Positions 28,110 to 38,700 of a DNA stretch of 64,000 bases are shown here, one piece after another; within the stretch, counting starts at the first letter, position 1; each line of letters opens with the position of its first letter. The DNA lies in NCBI GenBank assembly GCA_014379405.1, contig JACMLU010000015.1, positions 1 to 64,000 of the forward strand, in the 5' to 3' direction. The stretch comes from Flavobacterium sp. (GTDB taxonomy: Bacteria > Bacteroidota > Bacteroidia > Flavobacteriales > Flavobacteriaceae). Below the pieces are notes generated by a model that was not told where the DNA came from, made no database searches, and worked only from the letters and a program-made list of their open reading frames with translations. The position numbers and the translations under genes are program-made.

Positions 28110-29499
28110 ACATAAATTCTCCTTCCTAATTTGCTGTGCTATTGCTGATATGGCTGCTATGGTAATTGGCACAATGATATTTTTGAGGTGTGTCACTGAA
28201 GGGGATGTTAGTTGGAATACTTTGTTTCTCAATAAAATAATTCCTATTACAATTTTGAGCTGGTTGTTTTCTATAACCTATTTTCGATTGTATCAAGTGG
28301 ATGTTCTTTTTAACTTAGAACAGTTTTTTGCCAATAGCTGGCGTGCTTTTTTAACGCAAAGAATTCTTTGGTACAGTTATATTTATTTTTTTTATGATGA
28401 CAGACTATACTCCTTCGGGGGAAGAGCCAATTTATTTCAATTGGGTTTTTTACTGTTCTATTTTTTGTTATCCAGAATTTTGTTTACCCTAGTAATTGTA
28501 AAAATTAAGCGGTGGGTTCTTAAACGATATACAGTTGCTATATGGGGGTTTAATAAAACAAGTATTGAATTAGCGTCACATCTGGAAGCCAATTCTTTTT
28601 TTATCCACTTTGCAGGTATTCTAAACGAAAAATCGTTCGTAGATTATACAACCAAGGAAGAGTTTAGCTTGGCACTTACCAATGCTATTCATCAAGCATC
28701 TGAAGAGAATATCAGCGAATTATACATTGTGACAAAGCCTGATTTTATTTCAGATTTGAATTATTTCTTTGAACTAGGTGACAAGTATTGCATGCGGTTG
28801 AAATTTGTTCCTGATTTTTCATCAATTTCAAAAAAGCATTTTAGTGCAAGCAATTTCAATAATTTCCATGTTATATTACCCCGTTATGAGCCACTACAAA
28901 ATGCCTATAATAGGTTGGTCAAAAGAATATTCGATCTTGTTTTTAGTATTTTGGTCATTGTTTTAATCTTGTCATGGCTGTATCCTTTATTGGCATTACT
29001 TATTAAAAGACAAAGCAAGGGACCCGTTTTATTCAAACAAATGCGAACCGGTAAAAAAAATGAACCTTTTTGGTGTTATAAATTTAGAAGCATGTATATA
29101 AATGTTGGTGATGAAAGCCAACAAGCTAAAAAAGAAGATGCCCGAATCACTCCAATTGGTAAATTCCTACGTCGCACCAGCTTGGACGAGATGCCTCAGT
29201 TTTTTAATGTTTTGATAGGAAATATGAGTGTTGTAGGACCACGTCCTCATATGATTAAGCATACTACAGACTACAATTGTCATATTAATAATTTTATGGT
29301 TCGCCATTTTGTCAAACCTGGAATTACAGGTCTGGCGCAGGTTTCGGGGCTTAGAGGAGAAACTAAAAAAGTATCTGACATGAAACGCCGAGTTAGTACA
29401 GACATCGAATATGTACAACGTTGGAGCCTAATCACTGATATTAAAATTTGTTTAGTAACAGTTATTGTAACCTTGAAAGGGGATGAAAACGCTTTTTAA
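28099..29499 (+). CDS. Undecaprenyl-phosphate sugar phosphotransferase (WcaJ-type)
   Basis: 466 residues. Four N-terminal helices and a degenerate nucleotide-binding middle domain (about 150-240), then a helix near 280-300 and a bacterial sugar transferase domain. The catalytic region shows GPVLFKQMRTGKKNEPFWCYKFRSM, TSLDEMPQFFNVLIGNMSVVGPRPH and KPGITGLAQVSGLRG. It moves sugar-1-phosphate, most often glucose or galactose, from a UDP donor to undecaprenyl phosphate and starts the repeat unit. The size and two-part layout match WcaJ/WbaP-like enzymes. Confidence 0.93.
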   Translation: MRNRHKFSFLICCAIADMAAMVIGTMIFLRCVTEGDVSWNTLFLNKIIPITILSWLFSITYFRLYQVDVLFNLEQFFANSWRAFLTQRILWYSYIYFFYDDRLYSFGGRANLFQLGFLLFYFLLSRILFTLVIVKIKRWVLKRYTVAIWGFNKTSIELASHLEANSFFIHFAGILNEKSFVDYTTKEEFSLALTNAIHQASEENISELYIVTKPDFISDLNYFFELGDKYCMRLKFVPDFSSISKKHFSASNFNNFHVILPRYEPLQNAYNRLVKRIFDLVFSILVIVLILSWLYPLLALLIKRQSKGPVLFKQMRTGKKNEPFWCYKFRSMYINVGDESQQAKKEDARITPIGKFLRRTSLDEMPQFFNVLIGNMSVVGPRPHMIKHTTDYNCHINNFMVRHFVKPGITGLAQVSGLRGETKKVSDMKRRVSTDIEYVQRWSLITDIKICLVTVIVTLKGDENAF

Positions 29500-29517
29500 T
29501 TTTAAAAAATAGAACTT

Positions 29518-29721
29518 ATGGACATTACTTATTATTTTATTGGTTTACTCACAGGAGTATCGGTAACAGCTTTCTTTATTGGAAAAGAATTGTATAAATA
29601 TTATACAAAATACACGATTCAGCAGAAGCAATTGGATAGAATATTGAAATTGAATGATAAAATCAAAAAATTTAAAAATATGAAGCCTATTAAAACTCAA
29701 AATCTTAATGCGAGCATGTAG
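29518..29721 (+). CDS. Small membrane protein of the exopolysaccharide operon
   Basis: 67 residues: one N-terminal membrane helix (about residues 4-23, YYFIGLLTGVSVTAFFIG) followed by a basic, coiled-coil-like cytoplasmic tail (YTIQQKQLDRILKLNDKIKKFK). I recognise no family. It begins 18 bases after the WcaJ-type gene and is followed by a terminator-like hairpin, so it is the last gene of the locus. It could be a small partner of the export or initiating proteins. Confidence 0.6.
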   Translation: MDITYYFIGLLTGVSVTAFFIGKELYKYYTKYTIQQKQLDRILKLNDKIKKFKNMKPIKTQNLNASM

Positions 29722-29740
29722 GTTTGTGTTCTTGTTTTAT

Positions 29741-29769
29741 TTTTCCACGGATACTCGTGGATAAAAAAA
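29741..29769 (+). terminator. Probable terminator of the exopolysaccharide operon
   Basis: Stem CCACG (29745-29749) with CGTGG (29756-29760) and a six-base loop, extended by a T/A pair on each side and flanked by a T-run before and an A-run after. It may work in both directions. Confidence 0.55.
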
Positions 29770-29824
29770 GAAAGCAAATGATATCTTGATAATATTTATT
29801 TAAATGTAATTAATAAAATGAATT

Positions 29825-30838
29825 ATGAAAATAGTAGTGTCAGGAGGTTTAGGATATATTGGTTCTCACACTGTTGTTGAGTTACTAAATGAAGGCTTTG
29901 AAGTTATTATTATTGATGATCTTTCTAATTCATCCGTTACTGTTTTAGACGGCATTATGCGTATTACAAAAAAGACTCCAATATTTGAGAATTTTGATTT
30001 ACGAGAGAAAAACAAAGTGCAACAATTCTTTAAAAAGTACTATGATGTGGCAGGATTTATCCACTTTGCTGCTTCAAAAGCCGTTGGAGAAAGTGTCCAA
30101 AAACCATTGTTGTATTACGAAAACAATCTAGCTTCCTTAATATATATATTACAAGAATTACAAGAAAAACTAGTTGCTAATTTTATTTTTAGTTCCTCTT
30201 GTACCGTTTATGGTCAGGCAGAGTCAATGCCAATAACGGAGGAAGCTTCCATTCAACCCGCGATTTCTCCTTACGGAAATACCAAACAAATCGGAGAAGA
30301 AATCATCAAGGACGTTGCAAAAGTAAGTAGTTTAAATGCTGTTTTGTTGCGTTACTTTAATCCAATAGGAGGACATTCTTCCTTGGAAATAGGCGAATTG
30401 CCTCTTGGAGTTCCTCAGAATTTAGTACCGTATATTATGCAAACCGGAATAGGCTTGCGTAAGGAATTATCTGTTTATGGAGATGATTATCCTACGGTTG
30501 ATGGTACTTGCGTTCGCGATTATATACATGTTGTCGATGTGGCAAAAGCCCATGTGGTTGCTATGCAACGATTGATAAATGGGAAAAATCTGGAACAGGT
30601 TGAAACATTTAATCTCGGGACAGGGAAAGGAAGTTCTGTAATGGAAGTAATTCAAACTTTCGAAAAAATTAGTGAACAAAAATTACCTTACAATATTGTA
30701 AATCGAAGAGATGGAGATATTGTTTCGGCTTATGCCAATACTGAAAAGGCCAATTCCATCTTAGGATGGAATACAAAACTCACTTTAGAAGAGGCTCTTG
30801 CAAGCGCCTGGAATTGGGAAAAAAAGATTCGGAAATAG
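29825..30838 (+). CDS. galE: UDP-glucose 4-epimerase
   Basis: 337 residues. NAD-dependent SDR that interconverts UDP-glucose and UDP-galactose (possibly also the N-acetyl forms). GGLGYIGSH at the N-terminus, the SSSCTVYG segment with catalytic Ser/Thr, SPYGNTK with the Y-x3-K, and RYFNPIGGHSS are all canonical. It lies 100 bases after the exopolysaccharide operon terminator, so it may be separately expressed, but it can still supply galactose for the polymer. Confidence 0.95.
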   Translation: MKIVVSGGLGYIGSHTVVELLNEGFEVIIIDDLSNSSVTVLDGIMRITKKTPIFENFDLREKNKVQQFFKKYYDVAGFIHFAASKAVGESVQKPLLYYENNLASLIYILQELQEKLVANFIFSSSCTVYGQAESMPITEEASIQPAISPYGNTKQIGEEIIKDVAKVSSLNAVLLRYFNPIGGHSSLEIGELPLGVPQNLVPYIMQTGIGLRKELSVYGDDYPTVDGTCVRDYIHVVDVAKAHVVAMQRLINGKNLEQVETFNLGTGKGSSVMEVIQTFEKISEQKLPYNIVNRRDGDIVSAYANTEKANSILGWNTKLTLEEALASAWNWEKKIRK

Positions 30839-30901
30839 CAATTTACTAATTGGTGAAGATTAGGCTAAAAAGCGAAGGATTAAACTCTAAATGAACTTAA
30901 C

Positions 30902-31921
30902 ATGGAAGAAAATAACAAAACATTAGGCGAATTTATTATTGAAAATCAAAAAGAGTTTAAATATTCTTCCGGCGAGTTATCTCGTATTTTTAACTCCATA
31001 AAATTAGCGGCAAAAGTCGTTAGCTATAAAGTAAATAAAGCAGGGTTGGTAGATATTATTGGTGGAGTGGGAGAGAAAAATATTCAAGGCGAGGATCAAC
31101 AAAAATTAGATCTTTATGCCAATCAAGTTTTTATTGAAACATTAATTAATCGTGAAATTGTATGTGGCATTGCTTCTGAGGAAAATGATGATTTTATCAC
31201 CGTTCAAGGAAGCGATAATGGCAACAACAATAAATACATACTTTTAATGGATCCATTGGATGGTTCATCTAATATAGATGTGAATGTTTCTGTGGGAACC
31301 ATTTTTTCTGTTTATAGAAGAATATCAGATGTAGGCACGCCTGTTACTTTAGAAGATTTTCTGCAACCTGGAATAAACCAAGTTGCTGCAGGATATGTAA
31401 TTTATGGAACGTCAACAATGCTTGTATATACCACGGGTCATGGCGTGAATGGATTTACTCTAAATCCGGCAATTGGAACATTTTATCTGTCTCATCCCAA
31501 AATTAAATTTCCAGTGGATGGAACCATATATTCAGTAAACGAAGGAAATTATGTTCATTTTCCGCAAGGGGTTAAGGACTATATTAAGTATTGCCAACTG
31601 GAAGAAGGAAATCGTCCTTATACATCGCGATATATCGGAAGTCTTGTTTCTGATATCCATCGAAATATGCTCAAAGGTGGGATTTATTTATATCCTACAA
31701 GCACTAAGGCAAAAAACGGAAAATTAAGACTGTTGTATGAATGCAATCCAATGGCATTTATAATAGAACAAGCTGGTGGCAAAGCATCCGATGGGGATTC
31801 CCGAATAATGGAGATTGAACCAAAAAGCCTACACGAAAGAGTTCCTTTTTATAGTGGGAGCTTTAACATGGTGGAGAAAGTGGAAGAATTTATCTCCAAA
31901 GCGAAATTGAGTAAATATTAG
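30902..31921 (+). CDS. fbp: Fructose-1,6-bisphosphatase, class I
   Basis: 339 residues. Hydrolyses fructose 1,6-bisphosphate in gluconeogenesis. The metal and substrate motifs are complete: [30 protein letters not shown], and the C-terminal GGKASDG region with [12 protein letters not shown]. The length is typical of the class. Placed 63 bases after galE, it may share its transcript. It is the last rightward gene before a leftward block. Confidence 0.96.
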   Translation: MEENNKTLGEFIIENQKEFKYSSGELSRIFNSIKLAAKVVSYKVNKAGLVDIIGGVGEKNIQGEDQQKLDLYANQVFIETLINREIVCGIASEENDDFITVQGSDNGNNNKYILLMDPLDGSSNIDVNVSVGTIFSVYRRISDVGTPVTLEDFLQPGINQVAAGYVIYGTSTMLVYTTGHGVNGFTLNPAIGTFYLSHPKIKFPVDGTIYSVNEGNYVHFPQGVKDYIKYCQLEEGNRPYTSRYIGSLVSDIHRNMLKGGIYLYPTSTKAKNGKLRLLYECNPMAFIIEQAGGKASDGDSRIMEIEPKSLHERVPFYSGSFNMVEKVEEFISKAKLSKY

Positions 31922-31937
31922 TTTATAAATTTTATCC

Positions 31938-32318
31938 TTAGCCTTCCTCATTTACGACATCATGAAATTTTTTGATATCGAATTTATTGCCCAAGCTTTT
32001 TATGTATTTCGCTTTCAATTCCATTATTTTCAATTCTCCAGTTTTATAAGAAAGTGCCTGTCCGGGAATAGCCATATATCTTTCTGTTTCTGAAACCGAA
32101 GCTTGCTGTTCTCTTCCTCCTTTTTCCATCATATATTGGATCGATTCTTCCCTCGACATTATTCCAGTATGCAATCCAACATCTGTTACTAATCGTATTG
32201 CTCTAAATAATTCTGATTTGTAGGCAGCTAATTTTTGATTAGGATCTGTATACAATCCTAATGTTTCCCCTAATGATTCCGCATATAAAGCCCAGCCTTC
32301 AGAAGTCGGCAAGCGAAG
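31938..32318 (-). pseudogene. DUF885-family protein, C-terminal remnant
   Basis: About 126 codons on the minus strand read TSEGWALYAESLGETLGLY, MSREESIQYM and QALSYKTGELKIMELK, which match the last fifth of DUF885 proteins (putative zinc peptidases of roughly 580-600 residues with the E-G-W-A-L-Y-A-E motif). A stop codon at 32319-32321 closes the frame just upstream, and no N-terminal part precedes it, only the end of the M13 peptidase gene. It is a 5'-deleted fragment, unlikely to give a working protein even if a TTG at 32312 were used. Confidence 0.82.
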
Positions 32319-32355
32319 TCAGGGATTTAATAAACTCCTTTATACGTTTATAATA

Positions 32356-34368
32356 CTACCAAATGGTTATTCGATCTTTCTTTTCCAAAAACATTTGATC
32401 TCCAGGTTTCACATCAAATGCTTCGTAAAAAGGAGTCGTATTCATTAAACTACCATTGACACGCCAAACTGGTGGGGAATGCGGATTGTTGTTAATCCAC
32501 AAGCGCAGAAACTCGTCTTTCATTTTCACCCTCCATATTTTGGCAAAAGAAACAAAAAAGCGTTGGTCTGGAGTAAAACCACCAATTTTTGTAGAATCCT
32601 GACCTTGCTGGGTCATTTTAAATGCATCATAAGCAACCGCCAGTCCTGCAATATCTGCCGTGTTTTCACCAACGGTCATAGCTCCATTTATGTGTAGACT
32701 GTCCAAAACAGTAAACGTACTGTACAAATCGATGACTTGTTGTATTCTGGATTTAAACTTTTTATAATCCTCTTTTGTCCACCAGTTTTTTAGGTTGCCA
32801 TCCTTGTCATATTGTGCCCCTTGGTCATCAAAAGTATGGGTTAGTTCATGACCTATAACCATTCCAATACCTCCATAGTTAAGCGCATCATCGGCACTAT
32901 TATCAAAATAAGGGGGTTGTAAAATACCTGCTGGAAAGACAATCTCATTTGCGGTCGGATTATTATAGGCCGTAACTGTTGAAGGGGTTGTAAACCATTC
33001 TGATTTATCAACAGGCTTGCCCAATTTTGCCAATTGCCGTTGATAGGCTGCTGCTGCAGCTGACACGATGTTCTCAAAATAACTGTCCCTAGCGATCTGC
33101 ACACTGCTGTAATCTTTCCATTTATCGGGATATCCTATTTTCTTTGTGATGGCAAACAGTTTTTCTTTAGCTTTTCCTTTTGTGCTAGAACTCATCCATT
33201 CCAACTTGTCAATTCTGGCAGCGTATGCTTTTTGTAGATTATTCACCAGCACCAACATACGTTTCTTAGCATCCTCCGAAAAATATTTCTTTGCATACAA
33301 TTCCCCCAGGGCTTCCCCTAGGTAATTGTCAACGGCACTAGCCATTTTTTCACCACGTGATTTTTGAACAGCTTGACCAGAAAGAGCTTTGGTATATTCA
33401 AATGCTGCAGTTACAAAAGGTTTGCTTAAGTCATCTGCATATCTAGCTATAGAATTGGCTTTCAAGTAAACTTTCCAGTCATTAATCGGAATGGTCTTTA
33501 AGAGCCTATTAAGGGCATCATAATACGCCAATTGGCCAACATCGACTGAGTCGGTTGAGGCACCTAAATGATGCAGCAAATCAGTCCAACCTATGTTGGG
33601 ATGTCTTTTTACAAGTGCGGTCACGGCCATTTTGTTATAATTGGCTTGCACATCTCGAAGTTCAACTTTTGTTTTATGCGAAACGGCGAGTTGTTTGTCA
33701 ATAGCATAAACCAAGTTGGCGTTCTTTTGAGCCTCAGTGGTATTGCTTCCTGTAAGTTGAAATAATGTGGCAAGGAATTTTTTGTATGATTCCTGTATGG
33801 CAACTGTAGAGGAATCTGATTTAAAATAATAGTCCCTGTCTGGTAAACCAATACCCGTTTGGTAGACGTTGGCAATGTTCATACTGCTATTTTTAGCATC
33901 GGGTGACACTCCAAAAGCTATAATCGAAGAATTGTCTACTTTTGCCGCATCAGCCACAAAACGGAGTAAGGACTTTATATCGCTGATGGCTTCAATTTTG
34001 GCAAGTAAGGGTTTAATAGGGGTATAACCGCGTTGTTCAATGGTTACAGTATCCATCCCCGAGGCATAAAAATCACCTACCTTTTGTGCGGTGCTTCCCT
34101 TGGGATTCTCACTTTTTGAAATACTGTCCAATATGCCTTGCAGGCGCATCCGTTGTGGATAATTCATAAACATATAGGCACCAACACCAGCTTGGGAGGA
34201 AGGTATGGAAACAGAATCGTACCATTTACCATTTACATATCTAAAAAAATGATTCCCAGGTCGCAAGGTCGAATCGATTCCCGTGATACTAACATTATTT
34301 TTTTCGGGATGTTTAGAGCACGATGCAAAAGCGAAGATCAAAATGAAAAGCAGTAATAAATTTTTCAT
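32356..34368 (-). CDS. M13-family metallopeptidase lipoprotein (neprilysin/PepO-like)
   Basis: 670 residues. Lipoprotein signal peptide with cysteine in FASCSKH. The zinc site is His507-Glu508-x-x-His511 (GHELTHTFDDQG) and Glu568 in ENTADIAGL. FRYVNGKWYDSVSIP at the mature N-terminus and NNPHSPPVWRVNGSLMN near the C-terminus are family hallmarks. Oligopeptidase expected on the periplasmic or outer face of the envelope. It is followed on the same strand by the DUF885 remnant. The ends of the protein look intact. Confidence 0.93.
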   Translation of the reverse strand: MKNLLLLFILIFAFASCSKHPEKNNVSITGIDSTLRPGNHFFRYVNGKWYDSVSIPSSQAGVGAYMFMNYPQRMRLQGILDSISKSENPKGSTAQKVGDFYASGMDTVTIEQRGYTPIKPLLAKIEAISDIKSLLRFVADAAKVDNSSIIAFGVSPDAKNSSMNIANVYQTGIGLPDRDYYFKSDSSTVAIQESYKKFLATLFQLTGSNTTEAQKNANLVYAIDKQLAVSHKTKVELRDVQANYNKMAVTALVKRHPNIGWTDLLHHLGASTDSVDVGQLAYYDALNRLLKTIPINDWKVYLKANSIARYADDLSKPFVTAAFEYTKALSGQAVQKSRGEKMASAVDNYLGEALGELYAKKYFSEDAKKRMLVLVNNLQKAYAARIDKLEWMSSSTKGKAKEKLFAITKKIGYPDKWKDYSSVQIARDSYFENIVSAAAAAYQRQLAKLGKPVDKSEWFTTPSTVTAYNNPTANEIVFPAGILQPPYFDNSADDALNYGGIGMVIGHELTHTFDDQGAQYDKDGNLKNWWTKEDYKKFKSRIQQVIDLYSTFTVLDSLHINGAMTVGENTADIAGLAVAYDAFKMTQQGQDSTKIGGFTPDQRFFVSFAKIWRVKMKDEFLRLWINNNPHSPPVWRVNGSLMNTTPFYEAFDVKPGDQMFLEKKDRITIW

Positions 34369-34883
34369 AATCGAGAGGATTGTTATTAGAAATAAATTGA
34401 CGAACGTTTGAAAGCGGGGATTTTATAATAAGTGGCTTGTCAAAGTTAATGGTAGCAAAATGAGATACGAATTAACTTTTAAACCCAAATGTTGTATTCT
34501 TTTTCAAATATATCGAACTTTTAGTTCACTTTTACAATGAGATGGAGAGCTGCTATATTGTAGGCTGGTTTCATTGATGCTTTTATTTGATAGTATCAAA
34601 AGTAGTTTTTTTTAGGATATCCAAAAAGTATTGTTGTCAAATGGCTCGCAACAGTTATATTTTTTTAAGATTGTAATTTCATTTGCGGCAATCGAACAGC
34701 CGAACGGAACAAAGAGAACGACCGATGAGAGACCTTTTGATTTCACTTGGTTTATAGATAAGAAATGAAGGTTATGAGTTGCATAATAATAGTTTATAAG
34801 CAGAAAATGCAATTTTTTTTGCAAGGAAGAGGTGTAGTTTCATCGAAAATTATGTCTTATTTTTGTAACTATATTCACAGTCT
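34369..34883. other. Intergenic region between divergent genes
   Basis: 515 bases between the leftward M13 peptidase and the rightward lipoprotein gene. A TAnnTTTG-type -7 box (TATTTTTG, 34858-34865) lies 18 bases before the rightward ATG. Apart from that I see no gene, repeat or RNA. A short open frame at 34612-34824 on the minus strand has no family resemblance and was not called. Confidence 0.5.
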
Positions 34884-35759
34884 ATGAAGAAATTTATCCC
34901 TATTGCGATTACTTTTATTTTAATGGCGTGTCAGAATGGTTCTGAAACACTAACAACACTTTATGATTTACCCAAAAAACTAAAAGAAGTTTCTGGAATT
35001 GTTTATACAGAAAAGGATAATTTATTTTGGACATTGGAAGATAGTGGGAATAAAAATGAAATTTATGGACTGGATTCCAAAGGAGAAATAGCTAACACTA
35101 TTGTTATTGAGAACGCGGACAACATCGATTGGGAAGATATCACAAAAGATTCAGCTGGGAATCTATACATTGGCGATTTTGGCAACAATGACAACCTACG
35201 CCAAGATTTGTGCATTTATAAAATTGACCACAATGCATTGAATCAAGAAAATGCTGTTCCCGCCTATAAAATTTCTTTTTCTTATCCCGAACAAAAAGAT
35301 TTTCCACCCAATAAGACCTCCTTATTCTTTGATGTGGAAGGTTTTTTTGAGTTCAAAAACCATTTTTATCTTTTTACCAAAAACCGAAGCAAAGACTTTG
35401 ATGGTACTACTTTTGTATATAAAATTCCAAACCAAGCGGGCTTCCACCTAGCGGTTTTAATGGGGGAATTTAAAACCTGCGACAACTACAATCATTGTGT
35501 AATTACTAGTGCTGCGATTAGTCCAGATGCTTCCAAAGTCGCTCTTTTGACTCATGACAAAATTGTATTGTTTGCCAATTTTAAAGGCGATGATTTTCTA
35601 AAAGGAAGCCAAACCCAATTCGAACTAAATCATTTTACACAAAAAGAAGCCATTTGTTTCAAGAACAACGAAACCTTGATCATCGCTGATGAAAAGACCA
35701 AAAAAGTGGGCGGAAAGATCTATGAAGTGAGTCTTGAAACGCTAAAATCCGTACCCTAA
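34884..35759 (+). CDS. Putative lipoprotein, beta-propeller-like, function unknown
   Basis: 291 residues with a lipoprotein signal peptide (Cys16 in LMAC). The mature part has repeated strand-rich units: VSGIVYTEKDNLFWTLEDSGN, DIDWEDITKDSAGNLYIGDFGNN, FFDVEGFFEFKNHFYLFTKNR, AAISPDASKVALLTHDKI, EAICFKNNETLIIADE. This spacing suggests a five- or six-bladed propeller of the kind called SdiA-regulated-like; I would not assign an activity. Its last 18 bases overlap, tail to tail, the 3' end of the large phosphoesterase-barrel gene. Confidence 0.7.
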   Translation: MKKFIPIAITFILMACQNGSETLTTLYDLPKKLKEVSGIVYTEKDNLFWTLEDSGNKNEIYGLDSKGEIANTIVIENADNIDWEDITKDSAGNLYIGDFGNNDNLRQDLCIYKIDHNALNQENAVPAYKISFSYPEQKDFPPNKTSLFFDVEGFFEFKNHFYLFTKNRSKDFDGTTFVYKIPNQAGFHLAVLMGEFKTCDNYNHCVITSAAISPDASKVALLTHDKIVLFANFKGDDFLKGSQTQFELNHFTQKEAICFKNNETLIIADEKTKKVGGKIYEVSLETLKSVP

Positions 35760-38700
35760 ACCAAAACTAATTCTGGCACGGTCATCGGTACCTTTGAAAT
35801 AGGTAATTCGACCTGTAATTACGTTTAGTCCATTAAGCCATATTCCCCCGCCAACGGATTGATGCCATTTTTGGGAGTTTTCTCCATCAAGCCAAACCCT
35901 TCCGTAATCGAACCCTCCTAAAATTCCGTAGGACATCGGAACGATACTCTTTTTGATTTTTCCAATATTCCAGCGTATATCTGTACTTTGGTAAAATGAA
36001 GCTTTTCCTAAGAAGCGTTCGTTTCTTAATCCTCTCAAATCATAATCACCGCCCAAAGTAGCACCTTGATAAAATTCGAAATTGTTATTGAACAATACTT
36101 TCGATTTTACGATTGTGGCCAAAACAAGTTGCCCTTTTGCATCAATCTTGTGATTGAAATTAATCTTGGCGTCCAAGGCTGGGAAATTATTTTTCGAATC
36201 TCCAACATTCATTTTCCAACTTCCCGCCACTGAAAATCCAAATCCCATTGTAGGAAGCGAGGGAACATCATAATTCTCGAAACTATATTTGAGTGCAGCT
36301 CCCACATATTGCTGGTTGTCAAAAACATTGGGATTTACCGCTCCTGGAATATTGATGTAGCGATTGGTAGTTTCTTCTACTTTTAATTTTTCGAAAAGAG
36401 TAGCAAAAGTAATTTCACTTCCGTGACGTCCTACTTTTTTGATGGAAGGCGATGCTTTTATCGTCCGCAATCGAACTCTATTGTAATCCATTCCATAAAG
36501 TTCATCCTCATTTATAGTCTCATTTCCATAGCCAAAATAATTGATAGTGAAGTTAGGACTAGTAAAATTGGCCGCTATTTCAAAATCCCATTTGCCTAGA
36601 GTTTTTGGAAAATAGCCATTATAAGTAAATTCGTAACCGCTGGTGGCAAATAAATAATTGGCTTTCAATACGTGTTTTTGCGTGTAGGGATATTGGTTGA
36701 ACTTGTTTACTGTATAGTTGGCAATGAAGCCTAATTTCACTCCATCGTCAGGATTGTAACCCCCAAATGGCAATCCCGAAAAAGCATTGTATTTTACCTT
36801 TTCGTAGTTGTAAAGATTGGGTTCGTAATCATCGGTCAAAACAGTTTTGGTTTTGGCATCCGCAGAAAAATTGTTAGGTTTTGATTTGAAATCATAAATT
36901 TTTATCCTTTTTCCATTTTCAATGGTATAGGAATCGTTGTTTTGGCCACCAATCAATCGAATCTTTATTCCCGATTTGGCGTTGCCTTTCACTTCAAATG
37001 CATCATCGTCGTCCAAGCCATATATCCAAATGTTTTTGGTTTTATCTGCGGTGAAATTTTTGGTGTATTGTAATTCATCACCTTCTTTTTTGAGTCTATA
37101 GACCGCAATTTCTGTGTCGTTTTTGGAGGTATTGGTTATTGTGAATTTGTCTTTTTTATCGGTTCCAACAATCAAAACGGTTTTTTGCAATACACGGTAG
37201 TACTCTTTGGCATAATTTTGAAGTTTGGTTTTTCGTATTTTTAATTTACGTTTGAAGTCTTCAATCGTTTCGTCCTGCACTTCTTTGGGCAAATTGATAA
37301 AAGCGGCATCAATTTCAGCATCCGACAGCTGTTCTTGAATGTATTTGGCTTGTTTTATCCAATCCTTTTCATCTGCTGTTTTCAAAAAAGCAATGTCTTG
37401 TGGATAAGGTTCGCGGTTGAACCATTTTACATTTTTGATGTCCTCCTTGAATGTTTGTTGATGGCGTAATGCCGGCATATTCATTAACAAAGACAACAGC
37501 GCTCCATCATATTTTGTAAAGGCCTGATCTCTGTCTCTGGGAATGGGTTTGTACACTATTTTTCCATTTTCTTTATATTCGCCCCAGCGCCACTGATCGC
37601 TGTGCCGGTCCCAATCGCCAATGAGCATGTCAAACAATCTTGCTTTGATGTATTCGGGTTCATCGATGGTATATTTCTCGTCTTTATGAAGGTTTTTCAT
37701 AAGATCATCGGTACTGATAATATCTAATGGTTTTCCCAAACTTTTTGCATTCTTTTGATTGCCAGTCAGGTGTTCTTCCACCAAGTACAATTCATCACCA
37801 AAATTATAATTAAATCCCTTTAAAACAGGTTCTTTTGGGATGTAATATAATAGAGGATTGGTATGTGCCACGCCAATTTTGTCGGCCAGATTTGCCACGG
37901 CCAGTGGAGTGTAAGGGTGGGAGGTAGTGTAAAAATCGAACAAAAAACCTTCGGCATAAGTGTCGTCAAATTGATTTAAAACATATTGGTCTTTAAATAC
38001 TACAGATTGCAAAAATCGGGAGGTGCTTTTTTTGAGGGCACGCATCACATATTCTTTCCCGTTGGCATCAACAAGACGTAATGATTTCGATTGGTGTCCA
38101 CCACCTTCTCTTGTGGGTTTGACTCCGCCAAAAAGAGTGTCTAAAGTGGCTGTTTTTGCTTCAATAGGTAAACTATAATATTTTCGGTAATGCAGTCCAA
38201 AAAGGAATTTATGAAAAAGACTTTTCTGGGTCATTTCTGCGGAATAAATGGAAGTTGTAGTATTTGCGGCAAATTTTGTAGGCAAGTTGGTTGGAGCCAC
38301 AGTATCTCTCACTTTGATAATGGTTTGTTCCAGAAGTAATTTCTCCCGTTGGTTTTCATTGCCATAAAAAGAGACTTTGGTTTCTCCATTTTTGTAAAGT
38401 GTTAAAGTTGCATATCCATTTCCTCCATACGAAAAATCAGTTGGATTGACCGCTTTGGCAGCTGAAGATTTTGAACCGGCACCACTAATGATTTGTCTAA
38501 TATTGTTTTTGCTTAGGTATTGTAAATTATGATCATGACCTGATACAACGATAATATTTCTTTGATTTTGTAAAAGCGTTTTTACCCGTTTGGTATAATT
38601 GGTATACACCTTGTTTTGAATATCTTGCGGATTAATGCCCGAGGTTTTGCGAATCAAATTGATGGCGGAACCAATAACGGGAAGCGGAATTTTTTGTTCC

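Noticed and set aside
34612..34824. 70-codon open frame on the minus strand in the gap before the propeller-like lipoprotein
   Set aside because: No family resemblance, low-complexity start and no ribosome-binding signal; likely chance.
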